In this document: piece after piece, positions 17,014-27,266 of the stretch | Position numbering within the stretch: position 1 is the first letter of the stretch | Layout of the letters: every line of letters starts with the position of its first letter | Origin: Alteraurantiacibacter buctensis | Lineage (GTDB): Bacteria > Pseudomonadota > Alphaproteobacteria > Sphingomonadales > Sphingomonadaceae | Assembly: GCF_009827655.1 (NCBI RefSeq) | Contig: NZ_WTYV01000001.1 | Location: 744,001 to 808,000 of the forward strand | Direction: 5' to 3' | Length of the DNA: 64,000 nt | Notes under the pieces: model-generated | What the model was told of the DNA's origin: nothing | The model's input: the letters and a program-made list of their open reading frames with translations, nothing else | Databases searched by the model: none | Made by a program: the position numbers and the translations under genes

Positions 17014-17711
17014 CCGGCTGGCTGTCTCCCGCCGAATGGGCGGTGGTGGCGCTGTCCTTGAAAGTCAGCCTGCTGGCCATCGCCCTCACTCTGCCGCTGG
17101 CCTTTGCGCTGGCCTGGGTGCTGGCGCGCACCCGCCTGCCGGGCCGCGTGCTGCTGGATGCGCTGGTCCACCTGCCGCTGGTGCTGCCCCCGGTGGTGAC
17201 CGGCTGGCTGCTGCTGCTGGCATTCGGGCGCAACGGGCCGGTGGGCGGCTGGCTCGAGGCGACGTTCGGCATCAGCGTGATGTTTCGCTGGACCGGCGCC
17301 GCGCTGGCCGCCGGGATCATGGCCCTGCCGCTGATGGTACGGGCGATCCGCCTGTCGCTGGAGGCGGTGGACCGGCGGCTGGAAGGCGTGGCCCGCACGC
17401 TGGGCGCGCGGCCGTGGTGGGTTTTCACCACGATCACCCTGCCGCTGTGCCTGCCCGGCGTGCTGGCCGCCACGGTGCTGGGCCTGGCCCGCTCGCTCGG
17501 CGAGTTCGGGGCCACGATCACCTTCGTCTCCAACATTCCGGGCGAAACGCGCACCCTGCCGCTGGCGATCTACACCGCACTGCAGGTGCCCGGCGGCGAA
17601 CAGGCGGTGACGCGGCTGGCGCTGGTTTCGGTGGCGCTGTCGCTGGCCGCCCTGCTGGCCAGCGAGTGGCTGACGCGCCGCCAGCGCGGAAGGGGCAGCG
17701 ATGGCCTTTGA
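17010..17711 (+). CDS. modB: Molybdate ABC transporter permease
   Basis: 233 aa, five to six hydrophobic helices. The EAA-type coupling loop RTLGARPWWVFTTITLPLCLPGV is followed by LGEFGATITFVSNIPGETRTLPLAIY, characteristic of ModB. GTG start overlaps the modA stop (GTGA), and its end overlaps modC by 11 bases. It forms the inner-membrane channel for molybdate. Confidence 0.95.
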   Translation: MTGWLSPAEWAVVALSLKVSLLAIALTLPLAFALAWVLARTRLPGRVLLDALVHLPLVLPPVVTGWLLLLAFGRNGPVGGWLEATFGISVMFRWTGAALAAGIMALPLMVRAIRLSLEAVDRRLEGVARTLGARPWWVFTTITLPLCLPGVLAATVLGLARSLGEFGATITFVSNIPGETRTLPLAIYTALQVPGGEQAVTRLALVSVALSLAALLASEWLTRRQRGRGSDGL

Positions 17712-18324
17712 CGTGGACCTGGCCGTGGCGCGCGGGGGCCGCCAGATCGCCGTGCGTTTCGAAACGCAAGCCCGCGTGGTCTCGCTGTTCGGCCCCTCGG
17801 GCGCAGGCAAGACCAGCGTGCTCGACATGGTGGCCGGCCTGCTGCGCCCCGCTGCCGGGCACGTGCGGGTGGATGGCGAGACGCTGTTCGATGCCGCACA
17901 GGGAATCGCCCTGCCCCCCGAGCGGCGCGGCGTGGGTTACGTGCCGCAGGATGCCCGGCTGTTCCCGCACATGAACGTGCGCGACAACCTGCTGTATGGC
18001 TGGCGGCTGACCGCGCCCGCGCGGCGCTGGCTTGCGCTGGAGGAGGCGCTGGACCTGCTGGGCATCGGCCACCTGCCGGATCGCCGGCCCGCCACGCTGT
18101 CGGGCGGCGAGGCGCAGCGGGTGGCGCTGGGCCGCGCGCTGCTGGCCGGGCCACGCGTGCTGCTGCTGGACGAGCCGCTCGCCTCGCTCGACCGCGCGCG
18201 GCGCGAGGAAATCATGGCTATGCTGGAACGCATCCGGGATGACCTGAAGATCCCGATCATCCACGTCAGCCATGACCGGGCCGAGGTGGACCGGCTGGGC
18301 GGCCTGGTGGTGGAGATGGGCTAG
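17701..18324 (+). CDS. modC: Molybdate ABC transporter ATPase, short form
   Basis: 207 aa. Walker A GPSGAGKTS (residues 31-39), signature LSGGEAQR, Walker B VLLLDEP and the His-loop HVSHD are all present. ModC proteins are usually about 350 aa with a C-terminal molybdate-binding TOBE/MOP domain; here the protein stops right after the ATPase domain, so the regulatory domain is missing. Convergent with modE, sharing CTAG at the stops. Confidence 0.92.
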   Translation: MAFDVDLAVARGGRQIAVRFETQARVVSLFGPSGAGKTSVLDMVAGLLRPAAGHVRVDGETLFDAAQGIALPPERRGVGYVPQDARLFPHMNVRDNLLYGWRLTAPARRWLALEEALDLLGIGHLPDRRPATLSGGEAQRVALGRALLAGPRVLLLDEPLASLDRARREEIMAMLERIRDDLKIPIIHVSHDRAEVDRLGGLVVEMG

Positions 18325-18704
18325 GCCCGGGTGTCCGCCCGTTGCTGGCGTTCGCGCGGGGCATCCAGCAGGCCTGCTTCCAGCGCCTGCCACCCGGCCC
18401 CGCTGCCTGCCGCCACCGCCGCCTGCATGGCCCGGTAGTGTGCCAGCACCTGCGCCCCGAACTCCGTCACCGCGGCACCCGCCGCGCCGCCTTTGGCCAG
18501 CACCAGCGGCTGCGCCCAGCAGCGGTTCATCGTATCCACCAGCAGCCAGGCGCGGCGATAGGAGAAGCCCAGCGCGCGCCCCGCAGCAGAGATGGACCCG
18601 TGCGCGGCAATCGCTTCCAGCAGGTCGGCCTTGCCCGGGCCCATGGCGATTTCATCCCCGCACAGCACCTGCAGCTTGATCTTGAGCGAACGCGTCCCGG
18701 CCAT
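18321..18704 (-). CDS. modE: ModE-type regulator, N-terminal domain only
   Basis: 127 aa winged-helix protein. It contains GKADLLEAIAAHGSISAAGRALGFSYRRAW, the LysR-like HTH typical of ModE. The C-terminal di-MOP molybdate-binding region of classical ModE (about 260 aa) is absent. Likely controls modABC through the box at 16176-16193. How it would sense molybdate without MOP domains is unclear. Confidence 0.88.
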   Translation of the reverse strand: MAGTRSLKIKLQVLCGDEIAMGPGKADLLEAIAAHGSISAAGRALGFSYRRAWLLVDTMNRCWAQPLVLAKGGAAGAAVTEFGAQVLAHYRAMQAAVAAGSGAGWQALEAGLLDAPRERQQRADTRA

Positions 18705-18872
18705 ACGCCGCTTGTGCCTTTGCCCGGCTCACGCGGCAAGGGCGTTACCATCAGTCCACAGGGTGGGAAAAACCGCCGCCACGGGGTTACTCGCCACGCG
18801 TTCATGTATTAGGGGGCAGCCACCCTTTCATGGCGCGATTCAGGGAGAAGCGCGCCGCCGCAGGAGCAAGCC

Positions 18873-20069
18873 ATGTCCCAGCACGTCCTCGAGAAACTCG
18901 CCGCGACCAATCCCGAAGCCGAAATCTGGTGGGATTCCAGCCCGTTGATCTACCCGAGCTGGAAGGAAGACACGCTGGCCAAGGCACCTGAGGAAAAACA
19001 GCCCGAATGGCGCGAGCAGCTCACCCGCCTGTATGACAACGAAACGATTCATGCCCAAGGCGTGATGGGTTTCCGCGGCGTCACCACCAACCCGCCGCTG
19101 TCGCTCCAGGCGATCCAGCTCAACCCCGAGCTGTGGCGCGCAGAGATCAAGGATATCGCCCGCAAGAATCCGGGCATGAGCGTGGAGCAGGTCTACTGGA
19201 CCATGTACCTGGACCTGGTGAAGAAGGGCGCATCGGCAATCCACCGCGTCTACGAGACCAGCGGCGGCAAGTACGGCATGCTGTCCGGCCAGGTCGATCC
19301 GCGCTTCGTGACCGATGGCGAGAAGATGCTGGAACAGGGCCTGTCCATCGCCGCCATGGGCGAGAACGTGATGGTCAAGCTGCCCGGCTCCAAGGAAGGC
19401 TACGAGGTGCTGGAGGAGCTGACCGCGCGCGGCATTTCCACCAACAACACCACCAGTTTCACCGTGTCGCAGTATTCGCGCTGCATGGCTGCGGTTACCG
19501 CCGGCCTCCAGCGCGCCCGTGCGGCGGGCGTGGACCTTTCCAGGTTCCGCAGCGTCATCACCCACATGTCGGCCCGCCTGGGCCAGCTGGGTGACTGGCA
19601 GAAGGAAGCCAAGGCCCGCGGCATCGAACTTTCGATGATGGAAATCCGCGATGGCGAGGAAGCCGTGCTGAAGCGCGCCTACTGGTTCGGCAAGTCGATC
19701 AACCACCCGTCCAAGATGCTGCAGTGCTCGATGCGGGTGGAGAAGGACGACAACGGCAAGATCGTCAGCCGCCACATCGAGGACTTCGCCGGTTCGGACA
19801 TGGTCTATACCTGCCCGCCCAGCTACATCGCCCAGTGCATGGAAGCCGAGGACAGCCTGACCTTCGATCCCAAGGCGATCGAGCGCGAGGTGAACCCGAA
19901 GTCGCTCGAAAAGCTGCTCAAGCTGCCCAGCTTCCGCCAGGCTTACGAATTCGAAGGCATGAAGCCGGAAGAATTCAGCCGTTATGGCGCGTTCCAGTCC
20001 ACCGCCACCGAATTCGCCGCCGCCACCCGGCAGACGGTCGACTTCGTGCGCATGGTCGTCGAAGGCTGA
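18873..20069 (+). CDS. Transaldolase-family protein
   Basis: 398 aa TIM-barrel aldolase. The Schiff-base lysine is probably K169 in NVMVKLPGS. RGVTTNPPLSLQAI near the N-terminus matches the transaldolase TTNPS-type phosphate site, and GISTNNTTSFTVSQY follows the lysine. It is longer and more divergent than TalB or TalA (about 320 aa), with an extra C-terminal part, so the exact substrate is uncertain. Pentose phosphate flux from xylose would be a fitting role, but this is inference. Monocistronic by context. Confidence 0.75.
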   Translation: MSQHVLEKLAATNPEAEIWWDSSPLIYPSWKEDTLAKAPEEKQPEWREQLTRLYDNETIHAQGVMGFRGVTTNPPLSLQAIQLNPELWRAEIKDIARKNPGMSVEQVYWTMYLDLVKKGASAIHRVYETSGGKYGMLSGQVDPRFVTDGEKMLEQGLSIAAMGENVMVKLPGSKEGYEVLEELTARGISTNNTTSFTVSQYSRCMAAVTAGLQRARAAGVDLSRFRSVITHMSARLGQLGDWQKEAKARGIELSMMEIRDGEEAVLKRAYWFGKSINHPSKMLQCSMRVEKDDNGKIVSRHIEDFAGSDMVYTCPPSYIAQCMEAEDSLTFDPKAIEREVNPKSLEKLLKLPSFRQAYEFEGMKPEEFSRYGAFQSTATEFAAATRQTVDFVRMVVEG

Positions 20070-20105
20070 TTTCCAGCAACTGAAAGACCCCGGCACTGAT
20101 TGGTA

Positions 20106-20137
20106 ACGTGGCGCGTTGGGGCACCAATGCGCCACGT
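20106..20137 (+). terminator. Hairpin after transaldolase gene
   Basis: Inverted repeat acgtggcgc / gcgccacgt with a 14-base loop, 37 bases after the transaldolase stop. There is no T-run, so termination strength is doubtful. It overlaps the start of the small membrane ORF. Confidence 0.35.
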
Positions 20138-20309
20138 CATCGAATTCCTGGTCCAGTTGATCCTTGGCATCACCGGCGCCATCGGCATGGCACTGGTGCT
20201 GGCCGGGGCCTGGGCGCTGGCCGGCGGCTGCGCCCTGTGGGGCGGCCACTGGTGCTGGCGCTGGTGGCGAAACCGGCTTCTGGGCCGGCGGGATAAGGGT
20301 GGCGACTAG
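20127..20309 (+). CDS. Possible small membrane protein, 60 aa
   Basis: A 60-residue frame with one long hydrophobic segment (ILGITGAIGMALVLAGAWALAG) and a basic, Trp/Arg-rich C-terminus. Its stop shares CTAG with the convergent chromate transporter, like the compact junction of modC and modE. No clear ribosome site and no known family, so it may not be real. Confidence 0.35.
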   Translation: MRHVIEFLVQLILGITGAIGMALVLAGAWALAGGCALWGGHWCWRWWRNRLLGRRDKGGD

Positions 20310-21586
20310 AGCGAACCGAGGATCAATCCGCCCGCCGCGCACACGGCCAGCACGCGGATCACGCCCCATTTCGCGCCGAACACCAGCACGCCCGCCACCA
20401 CGGCCAGCAGTCCGGCCCGCCAGTCGAAACCCCAGCCGGGCACCGAGGTGTCGAACGCCGGAAACAGCACGTGCCCGGCAAACCACACGGTCAGGTTGGC
20501 GATCACCCCCACCACCGCCGCCGTCACCGCCGCCAGCCCGCCTTTAAGCCTGGTCGCCTGCGCCAGCCGGTCGATCCACGGGGCGAAGGTGAAGATCCAC
20601 CCGAAGCACGGCGCGAATGTGACCCAGGTGGTCAGCCCTGCGCCCAGCAGGCCCGCAACCAGCGGCGTGAACGGCGCGGGCGAGCGAAAGGCCGCCAGGT
20701 AACCGACGAACTGCGTCACCATGATCAGCGGCCCCGGCGTGGTTTCGGCCAGGCCCAGTCCGTCGGCCATTTCGCCCGCGCTCAGCCAGCCGAAGCCCTG
20801 CACGGCCTCCTGCGCCATGTAGGCGAGCACCGCATAGGCGCCGCCGAAAGTCACCACGGCCAGCTGGCTGAAGAAGGTGCCGATGTCCCATAGCACATGA
20901 TGGGTGCCCAGCGTGGCGGCCACCAGCACCATCGGCGCGGCCCAGACGGTTGCCCAGACGGCGGCGGCACTGATCGTGGAGCGCCATGGACGCGGACCGG
21001 CGGCAGGCGCTCCGCCCGGCTTCAGCGCCAGCCAGTGAGGCCGGGTGGCGGCCACCAGCATGCCCAGCGCACCCGCGCCCAGCACCACCAGCGGGAATGG
21101 CAGGGCCAGCATCGCCAGCGCCACGAAAGCAGCCACGGCCAGCCCCTGCTTGAACCGGGTATCCAGCGCGCGGCCCGCGATCCGCAACAGCGCCTGCACC
21201 ACGATGGCCAGCACCGCCGCCTTCACCCCCAGGAACAGCGCGGCAAACCAGCCCAGGCCCGTGGCCGCGACATAGAGCATCGACAGGCCCAGCATGATCA
21301 CCGCGCCGGGGATCACGAACAGCAGCCCCGCCGCCAGCCCGCCCCGCAGGCCATGCAGCCGCCAGCCGATCCAGGTGGCCAGTTGCTGCGCCTCGGGCCC
21401 TGGCAGCAGGTGGCAGAAGTTGAGCGCGTGGAGGAACTCCTCCTCCGCCACCCAGCGCCGCTCGTCCACCAGTTCGCGGTGCATCAGGGCAATCTGCCCG
21501 GCCGGCCCGCCAAAGCTGAGCAGCCCCACACGCCAGAACGCACGCAGCAGTTGGGAAAACGTGGGTTGAACGGGCACTTCCACCAT
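20306..21586 (-). CDS. chrA: Chromate transporter, ChrA family
   Basis: 426 aa from the chosen start at 21586 (MVEVPVQ), which has GAGGT about 8 bases upstream. Two homologous halves, each with a CHR motif: SFGGPAGQIALMH in the first and TFGGAYAVLAYM in the second. LPGPEAQQLATWIGW is typical of long-chain CHR transporters, which export chromate across the inner membrane. In-frame starts at 21601 and 21688 are possible but lack ribosome sites. Confidence 0.92.
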   Translation of the reverse strand: MVEVPVQPTFSQLLRAFWRVGLLSFGGPAGQIALMHRELVDERRWVAEEEFLHALNFCHLLPGPEAQQLATWIGWRLHGLRGGLAAGLLFVIPGAVIMLGLSMLYVAATGLGWFAALFLGVKAAVLAIVVQALLRIAGRALDTRFKQGLAVAAFVALAMLALPFPLVVLGAGALGMLVAATRPHWLALKPGGAPAAGPRPWRSTISAAAVWATVWAAPMVLVAATLGTHHVLWDIGTFFSQLAVVTFGGAYAVLAYMAQEAVQGFGWLSAGEMADGLGLAETTPGPLIMVTQFVGYLAAFRSPAPFTPLVAGLLGAGLTTWVTFAPCFGWIFTFAPWIDRLAQATRLKGGLAAVTAAVVGVIANLTVWFAGHVLFPAFDTSVPGWGFDWRAGLLAVVAGVLVFGAKWGVIRVLAVCAAGGLILGSL

Positions 21587-21763
21587 GCAGAACCTCGCCA
21601 TCGAGCAACCGCCAAAGCGGCGGTGGTACGAGGCAACGCTTGGGCAAGGGATGCCTGACCGGGGGGTTGCTTGGCCCCGATGGGGCAATACTAGCGCTCC
21701 AGGTGCGCCGGATCAATCTCGCCGATTTGGAGCGGCAAACGGATTGTCTTCCAAGGTGGGGCT

Positions 21764-22843
21764 TTACTGCGGCGAAACGCAGGACGTCTCCTTGTCCCGA
21801 TAGCAATCGCTGGCCTCGTAGGCGGCACGGTCGGCGGCCGCGTCTGCCGCGTCGCGCGCAACCGCAGCATCATGGTCGGCCTGGGCAATCGCCTGCTGCT
21901 GGCGTATCTGCGCCTCCTGCGCTGCAAACAGGGCTTGCTGATCGGCTTCGAACCGCAGCCGCTCGGCCATGCCTCCGTCAGATACGATGATCGCACCTTG
22001 CTCGGAGTCGTTGCCGTAGGAACCGCCACCCGACCCGTTGGACGATGCGGCGTTGCTGGCATAGGCGGAACTACCGCCTGACGCTGCCTGGCCGGAAAAA
22101 GCCGATTCGTATTCCGTGTCCGACCCGCCGAGGCTGCGCCCTTGGCCACCGCTTTCTGGCCCGCCACCGTAGCCGTCGGCGGCACCTGCGTCGGCGTACG
22201 AACTGCCGCCGTAGCTCGAGCTTTCGCTGCTTCTGTCGCTGCTGGCCTGCTGCTCATAGGAAGCGAGGTCTGCGTCGGAGATGATTTCACCCCGGGCGCC
22301 TACGCCGGAGCCGGTCGAGGCATAGCCACCGCTGGCGTGGATGCGCGCCAGCACCGCACTATTGAAGGCCTCCTCCTCGGCGCGCTGCTGCTGATATGCG
22401 GTGACCACTTCACCCACTCCGGCCCAGAAGCTGGTCAAACCCGTCTGATCGCGGGTGCCTACGGAAACGCCGCGTGTGCCGGGCGTGCTGCGGATTTCAT
22501 AAGTGGCACCCGAAATGCGGCCTTCGCGCGTGAATTCCAGTTGCCAGTGCACGAAGCCCTGTGAGTAATACCCCATGTACTGGTCCTGCCCCAGCGCCCG
22601 GGCGACCGAAATATAGCCGAGCTGCTGACCCAGTGCTTGCGCCAGCCGTTGCGAATTGGCGGCAACGCGCTGGGCGAAACCAGGGGTAAAGAGCGGGTGA
22701 GGCTGGCCGTTCGACAGGCTGAGCAAGGCCATCTGCACATCGGCCTGACTGGGCCTGACACCGGTTTCCTGAGCGATAGCCACCACCGGCGCGAACATCG
22801 CCAGCGGCGGCATGACGACCAGCGCGACCGCCAGCCTCAGCAT
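21764..22843 (-). CDS. Secreted Ser/Gly-rich protein, unknown
   Basis: 359 aa with a Sec signal peptide (MLRLAVALVVMPPLAMF, cleavage near AIAQ). The N-terminal 140 residues look globular. The middle is a low-complexity Ser/Gly/Tyr/Ala region, and the C-terminus is an Ala/Gln/Asp-rich helix ending with two cysteines (SDCYRDKETSCVSPQ). The ATG overlaps the stop of the upstream lipoprotein gene by 7 bases, so the three genes form one operon. No family recognised; a surface or periplasmic structural role is possible. Confidence 0.75.
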   Translation of the reverse strand: MLRLAVALVVMPPLAMFAPVVAIAQETGVRPSQADVQMALLSLSNGQPHPLFTPGFAQRVAANSQRLAQALGQQLGYISVARALGQDQYMGYYSQGFVHWQLEFTREGRISGATYEIRSTPGTRGVSVGTRDQTGLTSFWAGVGEVVTAYQQQRAEEEAFNSAVLARIHASGGYASTGSGVGARGEIISDADLASYEQQASSDRSSESSSYGGSSYADAGAADGYGGGPESGGQGRSLGGSDTEYESAFSGQAASGGSSAYASNAASSNGSGGGSYGNDSEQGAIIVSDGGMAERLRFEADQQALFAAQEAQIRQQQAIAQADHDAAVARDAADAAADRAAYEASDCYRDKETSCVSPQ

Positions 22844-23172
22844 TGCGCCACCACGTTGACGCCGGTGCCAAGACCCTTGCGGGCGGTGTAGCCCTGGCCC
22901 GGCCTCAGGTGCGCCTCGTCGGTGGTCCCGTCGCTGAAATACAGTTGCACGACTGCCAGGTGCGGGGCGTTGTTCTGCAGCGTGATCCGCTGGAAACCGG
23001 ACCCGTCTCCGCAAATCAACTGCTCACCATCGCAATAGGAGGACCACACACCTATCGTCCAGGGACCGCTCTCGCATACAACCTGGTTGCTTTCATTGGT
23101 GGTCACACAAGCCACCAGGCTTGCCGCGCAAAACGCTCCCAACGTCATCTTCATCATCGACCGGCTCAACAT
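22837..23172 (-). CDS. Small lipoprotein, copy A of a tandem pair
   Basis: 111 aa. Signal peptide with lipobox SLVAC near residue 22. Mature protein with conserved cysteines in VVCESGPW, SYCDGEQLICGDG and a C-terminal VNVVAQC. It resembles the next upstream gene in cysteine spacing and in its end, so the two are tandem duplicates. The junctions on both sides carry the same GCGCAATGCTGA-like overlap of stop and start. Function unknown. Confidence 0.75.
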   Translation of the reverse strand: MLSRSMMKMTLGAFCAASLVACVTTNESNQVVCESGPWTIGVWSSYCDGEQLICGDGSGFQRITLQNNAPHLAVVQLYFSDGTTDEAHLRPGQGYTARKGLGTGVNVVAQC

Positions 23173-23507
23173 TGCGCCACTACCTCCGCACCGGTGCCAA
23201 GCGACTTGATTACGTGATAACTGTCATGCGCCGGGATCAGCCGCTCTTCGGACGATCCGTCGCTGTAAGAGATCCTCACCGCCGCGGCCACGTCGGTCCG
23301 GTTAAGGAACAGGATGTTCTGGTGGGCGTAGTTGAGCCCATCGCACCACCGCTCCACATTGTCGCAGTAGCGCGAATTGACGAAGATATCCCCGGCCACC
23401 CCGCTTTCGCATGAAGCGCTGCGCTGCTGGTCGGTCTGGATACAGCCTGACAGCATCAGCAGGAACACCAGCCCGCCCAAGCTGGCTGTTGGTCGATTCT
23501 TCAGCAC
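23166..23507 (-). CDS. Small lipoprotein, copy B of a tandem pair
   Basis: 113 aa. Lipobox LMLSGC near residue 22, then ASCESG, SRYCDNVERWCDG and the end AEVVAQC, paralleling copy A. First gene of a three-gene operon with copy A and the Ser/Gly-rich secreted protein. The paired cysteines suggest disulfides in the periplasm. Function unknown. Confidence 0.75.
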   Translation of the reverse strand: MLKNRPTASLGGLVFLLMLSGCIQTDQQRSASCESGVAGDIFVNSRYCDNVERWCDGLNYAHQNILFLNRTDVAAAVRISYSDGSSEERLIPAHDSYHVIKSLGTGAEVVAQC

Positions 23508-23611
23508 TCTAAATTACCCCGCCCCGAGGAACCCAGGGTGCCACCTAGCCAGTGATCGTCAGCGGCTCGATCGCCTTTTGTAGGGTATCCGGCTTCCGGA
23601 TGGGTCGCCGC

Positions 23612-25569
<1,958 letters not shown>

Positions 25570-25574
25570 GGCGG

Positions 25575-26249
25575 TTACACCCACTTCAGGCCCATGTCGG
25601 TCAGCTTCTGGCGGAAGCCATACATGTCCAGGCCCAGTTCGCCGCTGGCCAGCCGCTCGCGCTTGCTGCCTTCGTTGGCTTCGCGCGCCTGCGCGGCCTT
25701 CAGCACGGTCTCGGCATCCTCGCGGCGGACTACGCACACACCGTCGTCATCGGCCACGATCACATCGCCCGGGCGGATGTAGGCACCGGCGCAGACCACG
25801 TCCACGTTCACGCTGCCGAGCGAGGCCTTGATCGTCCCTTGCGCGAAAATCCGCTTGGACCAGACGGGGAAGTTCATCTCGGTCAGGTCGCGCACGTCGC
25901 GCACGCCGGCATCGATGATCAGTCCCTTGCAGCCGCGCGCCTGGGCGCTGGTTGCCAGCAGGTCACCGAAATAGCCGTCCTCGCAGGGAGAAGTCGGCGC
26001 GATCACCAGGATGTCGCCGTCTTGGCACTGTTCGATCGCGGCGTGGACCATGTAATTGTCGCCCGGGGGCACGCTGATGGTGACCGCGCTGGCTCCCACG
26101 CGCGCGCCGGCATAGATCGGCCGCATGTAGCTGGCGAGGAGGCCCGTGCGCCCTTGCGATTCGTGGACCGTGGCCACGCCGCAGCGGCCCAGCGCCTCAA
26201 CCACTTCGCGGTCGGCCCGCTGGATGTTCTGGACAACGATACCGGACAT
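25575..26249 (-). CDS. ligK: 4-carboxy-4-hydroxy-2-oxoadipate aldolase
   Basis: 224 aa class II (divalent-metal) pyruvate aldolase of the HMG/CHA family. [12 protein letters not shown] and IIDAGVRD (R117, D118) are the substrate- and metal-binding motifs, and [13 protein letters not shown] is the conserved N-terminal segment. It cleaves CHA to pyruvate and oxaloacetate, the last step of the pathway. First gene of ligK-ligU-ligI, divergent from the ligJ operon across the palindrome at 26348-26366. Confidence 0.96.
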   Translation of the reverse strand: MSGIVVQNIQRADREVVEALGRCGVATVHESQGRTGLLASYMRPIYAGARVGASAVTISVPPGDNYMVHAAIEQCQDGDILVIAPTSPCEDGYFGDLLATSAQARGCKGLIIDAGVRDVRDLTEMNFPVWSKRIFAQGTIKASLGSVNVDVVCAGAYIRPGDVIVADDDGVCVVRREDAETVLKAAQAREANEGSKRERLASGELGLDMYGFRQKLTDMGLKWV

Positions 26250-26347
26250 GCGCTGAGTCTCCCTTTCGCGTGATAGCCGTCGCCAAGTCCGGTGGGCCAT
26301 GCGCGGCCCTTTCGTCAAGACCGGTGGACGTTTTGGCGCGCGCAAAC

Positions 26348-26366
26348 TTGTAAGCAAGGCATACAA
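26348..26366. promoter_or_regulatory. Palindrome TTGTAAGCAAGGCATACAA, putative aromatic-regulon operator
   Basis: TTGTA-N9-TACAA in the divergent ligK / ligJ-operon promoter region. The same 19-bp design recurs at 46394-46412 and 55128-55146 and partly at 38276-38283. Size and symmetry fit a dimeric GntR- or MarR-type regulator; which one is unknown. Confidence 0.65.
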
Positions 26367-26387
26367 AGTGTAGGCCGCGCGCGGGAG

Positions 26388-27266
26388 ATGACAGACTCGC
26401 AAGACCCTCTTGGCAGCCCGCAGGTGGCAGTGATCGGCTTCGGAGAGGCCGGGTCCACCTTTGCCCGCGCCGGTGGCTGGGATGGCCACGCCCGCGCCTT
26501 CGATATCCTGCCCGCCCGCATGGCCGTGATGGAGGACTGCGGGGTGCTACCCTGCGCCACGGTGGCCGATGCCGTGGCGGGCGCGCAACTGGTGCTGTCG
26601 CTGGTCACGGCAGACCAGGCGGTGGCTGCTGCCGAGGCCGTGGCCCCGCTGCTGCCGGAAGGGGCCTTCTTCGTTGACATGAACTCGGTTGCGCCGGGCA
26701 CCAAGCAACGCGCCGCCGCCGCCATTGCCGCACACGGGGGCCGCTATAGCGATGTGGCGGTGATGGCCCCGGTCGATCCTGCTCGCCTCAACGTGCCGCT
26801 GCTGATTGCCGGGCCGGATGCACTGGAAGCGATGATGCTGGTGCGCGCACTGGGCTTTGCGAAGACGCGGGTTGTGGGCGACAATGTGGGGCAGGCAAGC
26901 GCGATCAAGCTGTGCCGCAGCGTCATGGTGAAGGGGCTGGAAGCGCTCACGGCCGAGATGGTGTTTGCCGCCAGCGAAGCCGGTGTGCTGGACGAAGTGC
27001 TGGCCAGCCTGGACGCGAGCGAGAAGCACGTGTCCTGGCGCGAGCGGGCCGACTACAACCTCGATCGCATGCTCCATCATGGGCGTCGCCGCGCCGCGGA
27101 AATGGCGGAAAGCGCCGCCATGCTGCGCGATCTTGGCATCGCCCCGCTGATGACCGACAATACCGTCCGCCGCCAGCAGCAACTGGGCGACTTGGGCCTT
27201 GCACCGCCGCCCGAAAGCCTTGAAGGCAAGCTGGCCGCAATCAAAGAGAGAGACGCCGCCAAATGA
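26388..27266 (+). CDS. NAD(P)-dependent 3-hydroxyacid dehydrogenase-like, DUF1932
   Basis: 292 aa. Rossmann motif [10 protein letters not shown] (about residues 14-23), hydroxyisobutyrate-dehydrogenase-like N-domain ([11 protein letters not shown]), and an all-helical C-terminal DUF1932 domain ([41 protein letters not shown]). The conserved Lys near AIKLCRS fits the catalytic Lys of this superfamily. First gene of the ligJ operon, with its TGA overlapping the ligJ ATG, so a role in protocatechuate or gallate breakdown is likely, but no step in the known pathway needs it. ATG 26388 was chosen for the GGGAG just before it. Confidence 0.8.
   Translation: MTDSQDPLGSPQVAVIGFGEAGSTFARAGGWDGHARAFDILPARMAVMEDCGVLPCATVADAVAGAQLVLSLVTADQAVAAAEAVAPLLPEGAFFVDMNSVAPGTKQRAAAAIAAHGGRYSDVAVMAPVDPARLNVPLLIAGPDALEAMMLVRALGFAKTRVVGDNVGQASAIKLCRSVMVKGLEALTAEMVFAASEAGVLDEVLASLDASEKHVSWRERADYNLDRMLHHGRRRAAEMAESAAMLRDLGIAPLMTDNTVRRQQQLGDLGLAPPPESLEGKLAAIKERDAAK

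Noticed and set aside
18840-20486. Minus-strand 548-aa frame opposite the transaldolase gene
   Set aside because: Antisense shadow: the plus-strand protein has family motifs and normal composition, the minus frame does not.
21691-22290. 199-aa frame overlapping the Ser/Gly-rich protein
   Set aside because: Shadow of the real secreted protein in another frame; composition rich in Arg/Thr/Pro with no motif.
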